From: Planctomycetaceae bacterium
GTDB lineage: Bacteria; Planctomycetota; Planctomycetia; Pirellulales; PALSA-1355
Assembly: GCA_003153375.1 (NCBI GenBank)
Contig: PLYM01000159.1
Coordinates: 1 to 34,008 of the forward strand
Direction: 5' to 3'
Length of the DNA: 34,008 nt
In this document: positions 17,790 to 26,168 of the stretch, piece by piece
Layout: each line of letters begins with the position of its first letter
How positions within the stretch are numbered: position 1 is the stretch's first letter
Notes under the pieces: model-generated
The model's database searches: none
The model's input: the letters and a program-made list of their open reading frames with translations, nothing else
Told to the model about the DNA's origin: nothing
Position numbers and translations under genes: made by a program

Positions 17790-19292
17790 GTGTCCGATAG
17801 CCGAAAACGCGAACCGCTGGCCAGCCGCGAGGCCATGCTGCCGCGATTGACGCCCTGTGGGCGCACGCGGCGCGAGTTTATCTGGCAAGCCGGTGGCGGA
17901 TTCATTGGCACGGCGCTCGCTTGGATGCTGGCTCAAGAGGGCTTTGGCGGTCGCGCGCTAGCGGCCGGATCGAAAGAGGCGTCGCTGATGACGCCCAAGC
18001 CGGCTCATTTTGCGCCCAAGGCCAAAAGCTGCATCTTCCTGTTTATGTATGGCGGACCGAGCCAGGTCGATTTGTTCGATCCCAAGCCCGAGTTGACCAA
18101 GCGTAACGGTCAGCCGATGCCCGATCTGGAAAACGATCCTCGCTTCGACGCCAAACGCACCAACGGCCGGCCGCTGTTGGGGACTTTATGGGATTTCAAG
18201 AAGTGCGGCCAGTCGGGGCTGGAAATCTCGACCCTGTTTCCCAAGCTGGGCGAACGGGCCGACGACCTGGCCATCATCCGCTCCTGCCATGCCGACAGCT
18301 TTGCCCACGGATCGGGGCTGTTGCAGATGAACACCGGCAGCCTGCGGCAGGGTTATCCGAGCCTTGGCTCCTGGGTCACTTATGGCTTGGGCACCGTCAA
18401 TCAGAACTTGCCCGGCTACGTGGTGCTGCTCGACCATCGTGGCGGCCCGATCGGCGGAGCGCCCAACTGGGGCGCCGGTTTCATGCCAGCCGGCCTGCAA
18501 GGAACCCAATTTCGCACCAGCGGCGACCCGATCATCGACCTCTCGCCCCGCGGCGGCGTCACTCGGGCCCAACAGCGGCAGCAACTCGACCTGCTCTCGC
18601 AACTCGGCGAGATGCACCGCCAGCAGTTGCCGCACGACACCGAGTTGGCGGCCCGGCTCGAAAGCTATGAGTTGGCGTTTCGCATGCAGCAACACGCGCC
18701 CGAAGCGGTTGACCTGGCCAGCGAAAGCCCGGCCACGCTCGAGCAGTATGGCTTGAACCATGCCACGACCGAAAAGTTCGGCCGCCGCTGCCTGATGGCT
18801 CGCCGGCTCGTTGAGCGGGGCGCGCGGTTCGTCCAAGTTTACTCGGGCGGCGGGCACTTCGACGAAAACTGGGACGCCCACCAGGGCATGAAAAAGAACC
18901 ACGAGCTGCACTGCGCCGAAACCGATCAGCCGATCGCCACGCTGCTGGCCGATTTGAAGGATCGCGGCCTGCTCGACGAAACCCTCGTTGTCTGGGGCGG
19001 CGAATTCGGCCGCACACCCACCAGCCAGGGCGACAACAAGGGACGCGACCACAACCCGCGCGGGTTCAGCATGTGGATGGCCGGCGGCGGCATCAGGGGC
19101 GGACAGGCCTATGGCGCGACCGACGAATTCGGCTATGCCGCGGTCGAAAAGCGGGTCCACGTCCACGATCTGCACGCCACGATTCTGCACCTGATGGGGC
19201 TGAATCACGAAGCCCTGACCTTCTTCCACGGTGGCCGCGAAATGCGACTCACCGACGTGGCCGGCAACGTGATCCACGATCTGATCGCCTAA
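17790..19292 (+). CDS. DUF1501 family Tat-exported protein, second copy
   Basis: A 500-residue DUF1501 protein paired with the preceding DUF1549/DUF1553 protein. A Tat-type signal (TRREFIWQAGGG, twin Arg at 27-28) is followed by a hydrophobic stretch. The hallmarks are present: [32 protein letters not shown], then DHNPRGFSMWMAGGG and HVHDLHATILHLMG. GTG 17790 is chosen because AGGAG (17779-17783) lies six bases upstream. ATG 17751, overlapping the previous stop as ATGA, is in frame and would add 13 residues without its own ribosome binding site. It is clearly homologous to the copy at 8814 but differs throughout, so the duplication is old. Confidence 0.9.
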   Translation: MSDSRKREPLASREAMLPRLTPCGRTRREFIWQAGGGFIGTALAWMLAQEGFGGRALAAGSKEASLMTPKPAHFAPKAKSCIFLFMYGGPSQVDLFDPKPELTKRNGQPMPDLENDPRFDAKRTNGRPLLGTLWDFKKCGQSGLEISTLFPKLGERADDLAIIRSCHADSFAHGSGLLQMNTGSLRQGYPSLGSWVTYGLGTVNQNLPGYVVLLDHRGGPIGGAPNWGAGFMPAGLQGTQFRTSGDPIIDLSPRGGVTRAQQRQQLDLLSQLGEMHRQQLPHDTELAARLESYELAFRMQQHAPEAVDLASESPATLEQYGLNHATTEKFGRRCLMARRLVERGARFVQVYSGGGHFDENWDAHQGMKKNHELHCAETDQPIATLLADLKDRGLLDETLVVWGGEFGRTPTSQGDNKGRDHNPRGFSMWMAGGGIRGGQAYGATDEFGYAAVEKRVHVHDLHATILHLMGLNHEALTFFHGGREMRLTDVAGNVIHDLIA

Positions 19293-19308
19293 GCGCGTTG
19301 GATTGTCG

Positions 19309-19324
19309 GCGTCGGAACCGACGC
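19309..19324. terminator. Hairpin after the second DUF1501 gene
   Basis: GCGTCGG and CCGACGC form a perfect 7-bp stem with only AA between them; in RNA two pairs would open to make the loop. It lies 17 bases after the stop, followed by GC-rich sequence without a U-run. It could mark a transcript end or protect a 3' end. I see nothing else in 19325-19465. Confidence 0.35.
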
Positions 19325-19469
19325 GGCGTTGGTCCGCGCCCCAAATGCCACGCACCAGCGCGCTGTCAAATGGCCTGCCATGAGCGACCGCCCCGCACCC
19401 AACGTACTGCCCGGCCTCGTTTTCAAGCCTACGGGATATTGAGGCCAATCGCCGTGAAATGAACTATTA

Positions 19470-19499
19470 TTTACATATCGTCTTTAATGTATTTATTTT
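19470..19499 (+). promoter_or_regulatory. Candidate promoter in an AT-rich island
   Basis: TTTACA (-35, 19470-19475) and TATTTT (-10, 19494-19499) are 18 bases apart in the most AT-rich stretch of the window (about 19458-19512). This places a start near 19506, with the AGGAAG ribosome binding site (19527-19532) of the DUF2089 gene inside a short leader. Other -10 choices are possible because the island is so AT-rich. Confidence 0.4.
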
Positions 19500-19542
19500 A
19501 TTTAGTTCTGTGGTACAACCGCATTCAGGAAGTGAAGTTTTC

Positions 19543-19914
19543 ATGGGCGACCAACAGCAACCGATTACGAACGAGTGCCCGTATTGTCGCGCGGCGATGG
19601 CGGTGACGCAAATGGCTTGCGGTCACTGCCAGGTTTCGGTCTCGGCCGTCTTTCCGATGTCGCGGTTGGCCGGCCTGCCGGTCGAGCATCAGCGGTTCAT
19701 CGAGATGTTCGTACTGGCCGGGGGCAACCTGAAGGAGATCGCCGAGCAAGTGGGCGTTTCTTATCCCACGATTCGCTCGCGACTCGACAAGGTGATCGAG
19801 GCCCTGCGGGGTGAGATCGCCAAGACGCAACGCGTCAGGGGTAATCTGTTGGATGCGGTCGATCCAGGAAAGACCAATGCGGCCGAAGCGGCCCGGCTTA
19901 TCAAGCGCATCTAG
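19543..19914 (+). CDS. DUF2089 zinc-ribbon/HTH protein
   Basis: A 123-residue DUF2089 protein. The N-terminus is a zinc ribbon (CPYC at about 11-14 and CGHC at about 27-30). The middle keeps the family core: FIEMFVLAGGNLKEIA, then VSYPTIRSRLDKVIEAL, a helix-turn-helix resembling sigma-factor region 4. A transcriptional role is likely, though I know of no firmly established targets. ATG 19543 has AGGAAG ten bases upstream and starts just before the ribbon. An in-frame ATG at 19459 would add 28 hydrophobic residues encoded by the AT-rich promoter island and is rejected. The TPR membrane protein gene follows after 17 bases, suggesting a regulatory pair. Confidence 0.87.
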   Translation: MGDQQQPITNECPYCRAAMAVTQMACGHCQVSVSAVFPMSRLAGLPVEHQRFIEMFVLAGGNLKEIAEQVGVSYPTIRSRLDKVIEALRGEIAKTQRVRGNLLDAVDPGKTNAAEAARLIKRI

Positions 19915-19931
19915 AAACGGGAGCCATGCCG

Positions 19932-21152
19932 ATGTCCTCAGGCAAATCACCAGGTTCGCAGTCGACCTCGTTCGGCGGCCCAGCCGATGAACAGTCGCGG
20001 CTGGACGAAGCCATGCTGCGGGGCGAGCAGTTGCTGGTCACTTCGCTTCAAGTCGAAGAGCGCCGTCGCCGACGGCGCCGCATCCTCCTCATTTCACTGG
20101 GAGCCTTGACCATGACGGCCCTGTGCATTGTGTTGATCACTCTCGCTGGCGCGCCCGCAACCGAGAAACCCGACAAGCCGAATCCCGAACAGGCGGCGCA
20201 GCTTTCGCAAGAAGGCTGGAGCCTCTGGCAAAAGCAAGAATTTGCCGCCGCGGTGCCGAAGTTCGAAGCAGCCGTAAAGCTCGATCGCAAAAACACCAAT
20301 GCCTGGAACGGCCTGGGCTGGAGCCGATTCAACAGCGGTGACACCGAGGGTGCCGAAGTGGCCTTTCAGAACGTCATCGAGTTGGAGCCCAACCACCCGG
20401 CGGCCTTGAATGGCCTGGGCCAACTAGCTCTGGATCAGCGGAAATATGACCTCGCGGAAAAGTATCTGCTCAAAGCCGCTCGCAAGGAAGCCACGGCCGC
20501 CTGGTATGGCCTGGCCAAGCTCTACCTGATCAAAAGCAACTACAACGAGTCGGCCAAGTGGGCCCAAAAGGTGATCAAGTCGGGCGAAGGCGAAGCGGAG
20601 ATCGCCGAAATCCTGCAGGCCGCCAAGGCCAAGAAAGTGCCCGATGCGCTGCGCCGCTCGCTCGATCCACAATCGGGCTCCGCCAACGCGGCGCCCAACA
20701 AGGACGTGGCCCGTGCCTGGCAACTGTGCAACCAGGGGCGCCGCGCCGAAGGCAAGGCACTCTTCCTGGAAGTGCTAGCCAAGAGTCCCCAGGACGCCGC
20801 CGCGCTCAACGGCCTGGGCTGGTGTCTGTTGGGAGGCGGAGACATTGACGAGGCCAAGCCCTATTTCGAAAAGTGCCTGGCGGTCGATCCCAAGGCAGGA
20901 GGCGCCATGAACGGACTGGCCCGGGTGTTGAAGGCCCAGGACGATCTCGACGGGGCGATCAAGATCTGGCAGCAGATGGTCGACGACATCCCCGGCCCAC
21001 ACGCCGGCACTTACGGCCTGGCCGATGCCTATTTGGAAAAAGGCGAACCGAAAAAAGCCTTGCCGTTGCTCGAAGAACTGGCCAAGTCCAAACCCGACGA
21101 CCGCCAACTTCAGGCCAAGCTCGCCGAAGCCAAAGCCGGCAGCACCGAATAG
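19932..21152 (+). CDS. Membrane-anchored TPR repeat protein
   Basis: A 406-residue protein with a cytoplasmic N-terminal stretch (1-43), a run of seven Arg (44-50), one membrane helix (about 51-72) and a long domain of tetratricopeptide repeats (about 82-400). By the positive-inside rule the repeats face the extracytoplasmic side. Four near-identical NGLG-type turns (NGLGWSRF, NGLGQLAL, NGLGWCLL, NGLARVLK) mark successive repeats. It is probably a scaffold for protein contacts. ATG 19932 is chosen because GGGAG (19919-19923) is eight bases upstream; ATG 19926 would be only two bases from it. It is in one operon with the DUF2089 protein. The stop lies six bases from the stop of the convergent PQQ-type gene. 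Confidence 0.85.
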   Translation: MSSGKSPGSQSTSFGGPADEQSRLDEAMLRGEQLLVTSLQVEERRRRRRRILLISLGALTMTALCIVLITLAGAPATEKPDKPNPEQAAQLSQEGWSLWQKQEFAAAVPKFEAAVKLDRKNTNAWNGLGWSRFNSGDTEGAEVAFQNVIELEPNHPAALNGLGQLALDQRKYDLAEKYLLKAARKEATAAWYGLAKLYLIKSNYNESAKWAQKVIKSGEGEAEIAEILQAAKAKKVPDALRRSLDPQSGSANAAPNKDVARAWQLCNQGRRAEGKALFLEVLAKSPQDAAALNGLGWCLLGGGDIDEAKPYFEKCLAVDPKAGGAMNGLARVLKAQDDLDGAIKIWQQMVDDIPGPHAGTYGLADAYLEKGEPKKALPLLEELAKSKPDDRQLQAKLAEAKAGSTE

Positions 21153-21158
21153 CCCAGA

Positions 21159-22400
21159 CTATTGCTCGATGCGATAGAGGTGCGTCTTGCCGCGCAGATA
21201 GAGGGCCTTATCGTAGATGGCGGGCGAGGCCATGAAGCCGTCGTCGAGGCGGTTGGTGGCGACCAGTTTGTACTTGGGTTCGGCGGCGACAACGAACGTG
21301 ACACCGTCCTGGTTGCAGAAGTAAATCTTGCCGTCGGCACAGACGGGCGATGAGGAAAACTCGCCTTCGAGCCGCTGCTGCCAGACGGGCTTGCCGGTTT
21401 GAGCGCTCATGCACGTGGCCACGCCCGCGTCGCTGACCATGTACAGCCGCGGGCCGATCAACAACTGCGAGGAGCGTGTGGGTATCCCTTGGCTGGCTTT
21501 CCAATCGACGTTCGTATCGGTCAGGTCGCCGGTGCCGGTGGGACGCATGGCGAACATTTTGAATCCGCCAGCGGCGGTGTTGATATACAGCCGCCCGCCA
21601 CCAAACAGCGGCTTGGCCGAGGCGTTCATGCCTCCGTGCCGCACTCGCCAGATCTCTTCGCCCGTCAGCGGGTCGTAGGCGATCGTGGCGCCGGCGCTGG
21701 GATAGATCATCTCGGGCTTGCCGTTCACTTGGATGATCGTGGCCGTGCAGTAAGCCTTCTTGGCGTCGCCGTCCTCGGTGCCATAGTCGATATTGCGATC
21801 GCGCCGCCAGACGGTCTTGCCGGTTTCCTTGTCGAGAGCCACGACGTATTGCAGATCAAAGCCGTCGAAGGCCACGATGAACAAGTTCTTATAGAGAATC
21901 GGCGACGAGGCCGGGCCGCGAAAATGATTGCACGGAAGGTCCTGCCGCATCCAAAGCTTTTCGCCAGTCTTGGAGTCCAGGCAGGCCGTGCCGTGGGCCC
22001 CGAAGTGGACATAAACGCGGCCCTCCTCGACGACCGGCGTGGGGCTGGCATAGCTATTGAATGGGATGCAGTACTGTGGCTCGGCGATCTCGAACACCAG
22101 GATGTCGTGTACGATCTCGCCGCTCTGCCGGTCAACGCAGACCGCATAGAGCTGCTTGCCATCCTCGGGCGCCGTGGTCATCCAAATCTGGTCGCCCCAA
22201 ATGACCGGCGAGGACCAGCCCTTGCCGTGAATTGGCGTTTTCCAGACGACGTGCTCCTGCTCGCTCCAGGTCACGGGCAGTCCGGTGGCCGACGAGGTGC
22301 CGTCGCCATTGGGCCCGCGAAAACCGGGCCAGTTGTCAGCCGCCTCGGCCCCGCCTGCAACCACCAGCCACACCGCCGCCATCCAAGCCAAACCACGCAT
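21159..22400 (-). CDS. Secreted PQQ-like beta-propeller protein
   Basis: A 413-residue secreted beta-propeller of the PQQ-like repeat class common in planctomycetes. A clear signal peptide (MRGLAWMAAVWLVVAGGAEA) precedes WPGFRGPNGDG, the typical start of the mature domain. Repeated blade motifs follow (SSPVIWGDQIW, ASPTPVVEEGRVYV, KTGEKLW, DKETGKTVW, QTGKPVWQ). These proteins often lack the residues for a quinone dehydrogenase, and I see no catalytic signature, so it may be a binding or scaffold protein. An ATG five codons upstream (22415) is in frame; 22400 is chosen because it starts the signal peptide exactly and has GAGGG about eight bases upstream. It is monocistronic. Confidence 0.9.
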   Translation of the reverse strand: MRGLAWMAAVWLVVAGGAEAADNWPGFRGPNGDGTSSATGLPVTWSEQEHVVWKTPIHGKGWSSPVIWGDQIWMTTAPEDGKQLYAVCVDRQSGEIVHDILVFEIAEPQYCIPFNSYASPTPVVEEGRVYVHFGAHGTACLDSKTGEKLWMRQDLPCNHFRGPASSPILYKNLFIVAFDGFDLQYVVALDKETGKTVWRRDRNIDYGTEDGDAKKAYCTATIIQVNGKPEMIYPSAGATIAYDPLTGEEIWRVRHGGMNASAKPLFGGGRLYINTAAGGFKMFAMRPTGTGDLTDTNVDWKASQGIPTRSSQLLIGPRLYMVSDAGVATCMSAQTGKPVWQQRLEGEFSSSPVCADGKIYFCNQDGVTFVVAAEPKYKLVATNRLDDGFMASPAIYDKALYLRGKTHLYRIEQ

Positions 22401-22504
22401 GCCCCACGCCCTCATTCAATGAGAATTCAATCCCGTTTGTTCATCGACGATCGCTCGCGGGCCGTCGCTCCATGAACGCCGGTCCACCGCGCGACGCCGA
22501 AACC

Positions 22505-22515
22505 CTATTGTAACC
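22505..22515 (-). promoter_or_regulatory. Candidate -10 element of the PQQ-like gene
   Basis: On the minus strand this reads GGTTACAATAG, containing TACAAT, about 105 bases before the start codon. The same 11-mer occurs upstream of the NHL gene (26169-26179). No convincing -35 is seen, so this is a weak promoter call based on position and recurrence. Confidence 0.3.
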
Positions 22516-22564
22516 GACCCCAGGACGGGGCTCGAAGCATTTTTTCCCATCCCGCGTGCCGCGC

Positions 22565-22593
22565 TTGACAGCGTGCGCGCCGATTACTATGTT
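22565..22593 (+). promoter_or_regulatory. Promoter of the PadR operon
   Basis: TTGACA (22565-22570, a perfect -35) and TATGTT (22588-22593) are separated by 17 bases. The predicted start near 22600 gives a leader of about 34 bases before the GTG at 22634. The -10 is overlapped by a palindrome, as expected for a repressible promoter. Confidence 0.7.
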
Positions 22594-22603
22594 ACGCATA
22601 GTA
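22585..22603. promoter_or_regulatory. Palindromic operator, probable PadR binding site
   Basis: TACTATG (22585-22591), spacer TTACG, CATAGTA (22597-22603): a perfect 7-bp inverted repeat with 5-base spacer covering the -10 box. PadR repressors typically bind such dyads at their own promoter, so autorepression is the natural reading. It lies 31 bases before the padR-like start codon. Confidence 0.7.
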
Positions 22604-22633
22604 TGTGAGGCCATTACCTAGCGAGGTGTTGCC

Positions 22634-22984
22634 GTGCGAGTCGAACGCGAAATGATGCGAGGAGCCGGGCCGGTCGCGGTGCTCAAGCTGCTCGAAGGCG
22701 GAGCCAAGTACGGCTACGAGCTGGTCGAAACCCTGGCCCGCACGTCGAACGGTGTGTTGGATATGGGGCAATCGACACTCTATCCGTTGCTCTACAACCT
22801 CGAGGCCCAGGGGCTGGTCAAGGCCGAGTGGCGCGAGGACGGAGCGCCGCGGCCGCGCAAATATTACGCGCTCACAGGCAAGGGAAAAAAGCGACTGGCC
22901 CACGACGTGGCCCAATGGCAGGCCGTGGCCGGGGCCATGCGGGCGCTGGGTGTGTTGCAACCGGCGTTGGGCGGAACCGCTTGA
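22634..22984 (+). CDS. PadR family transcriptional regulator
   Basis: A 116-residue winged-helix regulator of the short PadR subfamily. The family pattern is clear: GAKYGYELVETL (helix 2 region), GQSTLYPLLYNLEAQGLV (recognition helix and start of the wing), then RKYYALTGKGKKRL. The C-terminal helix for dimerisation is short. The GTG start has GAGGTG five bases upstream. It probably represses its own operon through the dyad at 22585-22603 in response to an unknown signal. The next gene, 21 bases downstream, encodes a membrane protein with a HAAS-like segment, the usual partner of such PadR proteins. Confidence 0.92.
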   Translation: MRVEREMMRGAGPVAVLKLLEGGAKYGYELVETLARTSNGVLDMGQSTLYPLLYNLEAQGLVKAEWREDGAPRPRKYYALTGKGKKRLAHDVAQWQAVAGAMRALGVLQPALGGTA

Positions 22985-23005
22985 GAACGAGAGGCAGAAC
23001 AGATC

Positions 23006-24937
23006 ATGGCCGAGCTCTATGAATTCCAGCCGCCGGGCCGGTTTGCCCGCGTGCGCTATACGCCGCTTCGCGAGGCCTTACGGGGCGAGTGGACCGCGCG
23101 GCTCGATCCGCGTGCCGAGATCGCCGCCGCGGCGCTCCCCGCGCCCTTGCCCGACGTGATCTACACCGTCGTGCGACGCTGTCGCCTGTGGCGCCGCGAG
23201 CAGTTGGACGTGGCCCGCGAGCTGATCGCGCATTTTTCCGACGGGCTGGCCGCCGGGCGCTCGTCCGAGGCGTTGGCCCATGATTTTGGCTCGCCCCAGC
23301 AGGCGGCCCGGCTCATTCGCCGCGCCAAGCTGCGCGCTCGTCCGTTGGCCTGGAAGAGCTGGCGGGTGTTTTTGTCCTTTATCGCGGGCAGCCTGGTTGT
23401 CTATGCCTTGTGGAGCGCGCGATTCTATTGGGGACAGCCGCTGTTGGCCCACAACTACTGGAGCGAGATCAACGCCGCCCGGCGAGTTCCGCAACCCGAT
23501 CGCGCCTGGCCGATCTACCGCGACGCCTTGTTCAAGCTCGGCCGGAAAGATGCCCATTGGATGGATACCGATAAGATCGCTCGCGGTCCCGAGGGCAAGG
23601 ATTGGGCGAAAGCCGTCGCGGCCTTGGAGCGCCATCAAGACGCGCTGCGCATGGTACGCGAGGGGGCGAAGAAGACGGTGCTCGGGTATTACCTCGGCGA
23701 CCCGGATGACCACGTGGCCGCCAAGGCGGCCCACGGAGAGTGGCTGATTGGGGAGCAAATTGCCGAAGAGAATTCTGAATTGCTCTCGGCTTTACTGGAT
23801 GGTCCGCAGAGTAGCCGCAGCATTGCGCGATGGCTGGAGACGGACGCCCGGGTGGCGGCCTTCAAGGGCGATGGCGGCACGGTCCTCGCGGACCTGACGG
23901 CGGCGATCGGCGTGGCCGAGCAGCAGTTTGCGCCGCACGGGATGCTTGTCGAACAACTGGTCGGCATGGCCATCTTCAACGTGACCATGGAGAACCTTGG
24001 CCGCATTCTGGCCACGACGCCGGGCGTGCTGAGTGATGCCCAACTGCGCGACCTGGCCCATCGCATCGCGGCATTCCGCGGCGGCGCGATGCCGGTGGAT
24101 TTCAGCGGCGAGAGAATGTTGTTCGAAGATTGCCTGCAACGAGCGTATACGGACGACGGGCACGGCAACGGTCGAATGACTTGGGATGGCTTGCAATACC
24201 TGGACCATTTGGAAAGCTCTCCTTCGAACGGATTGTTAAGCGTCTGCCGTGCCGACCCGAAAGACCCAAGCGCGCGATTGGGGGCACGGCTGGTCAGTCC
24301 CGGTGTCGCGGTGGTCATTGGCAGTCGCGAGGAGAACTCGCAGTTCTACCGTTCGCTGATGGAGGATATGATCGCGCTGCACCAGGGAGATCCCTGGAAA
24401 TGGGACCGCAGCGCCATCGACGCTCACCAGCAGCGACTTCAGAACGGCATTCAAGGCCCAACCAACGGGCTGAAACATGTCTTCGTGGGGTTGCTGCTGC
24501 CGGCGATTGGCGCGGTTTACAACGCGGCGGAGCGGACCGCGCAAACGCGCGATGCGGCCGAAGCGGCGATCGCCTTGGAGATTTGGCATCGCCGTCACGG
24601 CACCTGGCCCGAGCGGCTCGAACAGCTTGTGCCCGATCTGTTGCCGGCCGTACCCGCTGATCGACTGGATGGCCAACCGCTGCACTATGTTGTGAGAGAC
24701 GGCCAGCCGGTGCTCTACAGCGTCGGACGCGACCGCAGGGACGATGGCGGCCGGCCAACGCCTTCGCCGAACGACGCGCTTCCAACCGACTTTGCGCCAC
24801 AGGGCGCCGAGATGGCAAAGCGCGAGGTCTCACCCGAGGGAAGCGGTGATTGGATTCTCTGGCCGCCCTTGCCCGAGGAATTGCCCGAAGAAGATGACGG
24901 CGATCCCGCGGTCACGACGGAGTTGCTCCCCGAGTAG
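23006..24937 (+). CDS. Membrane protein with HAAS-like N-terminus and large unknown domain
   Basis: A 643-residue protein. Residues about 58-105 form a helical segment like the HAAS domain that accompanies PadR regulators (RELIAHFSDGLAAGRSS then DFGSPQQAARLIRRAK). One membrane helix follows (about 119-140). The remaining 500 residues should be extracytoplasmic and match no enzyme I recognise. A part near 525-590 (AAIALEIWHRRHGTWPERLEQLVP, written here in pieces: AAIALEIWHRRHG, TWPERLEQLVP, LDGQPLHYVVRDGQPVLYSVG) resembles the C-terminal part of secreted pseudopilin-like planctomycete proteins. The tail is acidic. It is in one operon with padR. The ATG has only GAGAGG about 12 bases upstream. 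Confidence 0.75.
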   Translation: MAELYEFQPPGRFARVRYTPLREALRGEWTARLDPRAEIAAAALPAPLPDVIYTVVRRCRLWRREQLDVARELIAHFSDGLAAGRSSEALAHDFGSPQQAARLIRRAKLRARPLAWKSWRVFLSFIAGSLVVYALWSARFYWGQPLLAHNYWSEINAARRVPQPDRAWPIYRDALFKLGRKDAHWMDTDKIARGPEGKDWAKAVAALERHQDALRMVREGAKKTVLGYYLGDPDDHVAAKAAHGEWLIGEQIAEENSELLSALLDGPQSSRSIARWLETDARVAAFKGDGGTVLADLTAAIGVAEQQFAPHGMLVEQLVGMAIFNVTMENLGRILATTPGVLSDAQLRDLAHRIAAFRGGAMPVDFSGERMLFEDCLQRAYTDDGHGNGRMTWDGLQYLDHLESSPSNGLLSVCRADPKDPSARLGARLVSPGVAVVIGSREENSQFYRSLMEDMIALHQGDPWKWDRSAIDAHQQRLQNGIQGPTNGLKHVFVGLLLPAIGAVYNAAERTAQTRDAAEAAIALEIWHRRHGTWPERLEQLVPDLLPAVPADRLDGQPLHYVVRDGQPVLYSVGRDRRDDGGRPTPSPNDALPTDFAPQGAEMAKREVSPEGSGDWILWPPLPEELPEEDDGDPAVTTELLPE

Positions 24938-25003
24938 CCGATGGCGACAGCGTGCCGGCGCGCGAGGCGGTCAGCGACTTGTCCTTTGCAAGTACGGCGT
25001 CCC

Positions 25004-26125
25004 TTAGCGATGCACCCAGCGGACACGGTGGTTGTTGGTGTCGCCGATGAAAAAGCCGCCGTCGGGCGCCAAGCCGATGCCGTGCGGCCGGTCGACTTTG
25101 GCCGAGGTTGCCGGCGCCTTGTCGCCGGCAAAGCCGCGGGCCTGGGGCCCGCCGCCGGCGATCGTTTCGATCGATCCGGCAGCGGTGTCGAGCAGGCGAA
25201 CCGCCTGGTTTTCGGAATCGACCACATAGACCCAACCCATCGGCGTGGCGGCGATGCCTTTGGGACCGTTGAACAGGGCCAGCTTGAGCGAGCCGCCGTC
25301 GCCGCCATATCCGGCCCGGCCGCTGCCCGCCACGTGGCGGATGATCAGCGAATCGAGATCGAGCCGCCAGACGCTGTTCCCCTCCCGCAGGGCAATCCAC
25401 ATCGTGCGCCCCACGATGACCAGGGCGCGTGGGCCGAGGATCGGATTGCCGCTGGCAACCGCGCCATCGCGCGGCAACTCCTTGTTGCCGTCGCCCGCGA
25501 TCGAGTCGATCGTGCCGGCGCGCAGGTTGATGCGGCGAATGCGATGGTTGCCGATGTCGGCGACATATATGCAGCCGCGATCGTCGAGCGCGATGCTGTG
25601 GGGTTGTCGAAAGAGGGCTTCGCGCGCCGCACCTCCATCGCCGCCGAATCCCAGCGTCGGCGCGCCGGCCACGGTCGAGATCAGGCCCGTTCGAGCGTCG
25701 ACGCGGCGAATGAGATGATTCTGCATCTCGACGAAATACAGGTTCTTGTCGGCGTCGAAGCGAATTTCATAGGGCTCGTTCAACTGCGCCTGGGTCGCCG
25801 GTTGGCCATCTCCGGCATAGCCTTTGACGCCCGAACCCGCGACGCTCGTCACGATGCCGTGCTCGCGGTCGAGCCGTAGCACGCGATGCTGGCCGACGGA
25901 CGCAATGTACAACGCGCCATCGGGTCCCAATTCGACGCCGAACGGCTGATCGACCGGCACGGCCAAGGCCGCGCCTCCGCCCGGGGGCAGGTCGCCTGAG
26001 CGACCGTCACCAGCCACGGTCTCGATGACCAGCCGGTTGGTTGCGGCGGGCTCGGCGGCGGCGCCCCTGACAGAAGACGGAATCAGAACGCAAGCGGCAA
26101 GAACGAATCGCGTGAGTCGATGCAT
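25004..26125 (-). CDS. Secreted NHL-repeat beta-propeller protein
   Basis: A 373-residue secreted protein. The signal peptide is MHRLTRFVLAACVLIPSSV followed by small residues. The body is a series of NHL blades with repeating patterns: QPFGVELGPDGALYIAS, EPYEIRFDADKNLYFVE, QPHSIALDDRGCIYVAD, GPKGIAATPMGWVYVVD and PHGIGLAPDGGFFIGD, each followed by an HRV/HLI/HRI-type turn and VAG-GxxGYxGDG linkers. NHL propellers bind proteins or ligands; no catalytic residues are evident. The open frame extends 48 codons upstream, but ATG 26125 is chosen because it starts the signal peptide. The gene ends 66 bases from the convergent HAAS-protein gene and is divergent from the metallo-beta-lactamase gene. 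Confidence 0.9.
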   Translation of the reverse strand: MHRLTRFVLAACVLIPSSVRGAAAEPAATNRLVIETVAGDGRSGDLPPGGGAALAVPVDQPFGVELGPDGALYIASVGQHRVLRLDREHGIVTSVAGSGVKGYAGDGQPATQAQLNEPYEIRFDADKNLYFVEMQNHLIRRVDARTGLISTVAGAPTLGFGGDGGAAREALFRQPHSIALDDRGCIYVADIGNHRIRRINLRAGTIDSIAGDGNKELPRDGAVASGNPILGPRALVIVGRTMWIALREGNSVWRLDLDSLIIRHVAGSGRAGYGGDGGSLKLALFNGPKGIAATPMGWVYVVDSENQAVRLLDTAAGSIETIAGGGPQARGFAGDKAPATSAKVDRPHGIGLAPDGGFFIGDTNNHRVRWVHR

Positions 26126-26168
26126 GGTGGGTGACTCGAGCGGGTGAAACATCGTGGCAGGCCGCGGG

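Noticed and set aside
19510-19524. Possible sigma-54 promoter (TGGTAC followed by GC)
   Set aside because: The GG-to-GC spacing is 7 bases instead of the required 10.
19459-19542. N-terminal extension of the DUF2089 protein encoding a hydrophobic segment
   Set aside because: It lies in the AT-rich promoter island, lacks a ribosome binding site, and DUF2089 proteins start just before the zinc ribbon.
21146-21163. Inverted repeat between the TPR and PQQ-like genes
   Set aside because: The short AATAG/CTATT symmetry is explained by two convergent TAG stop codons; no terminator stem is present.
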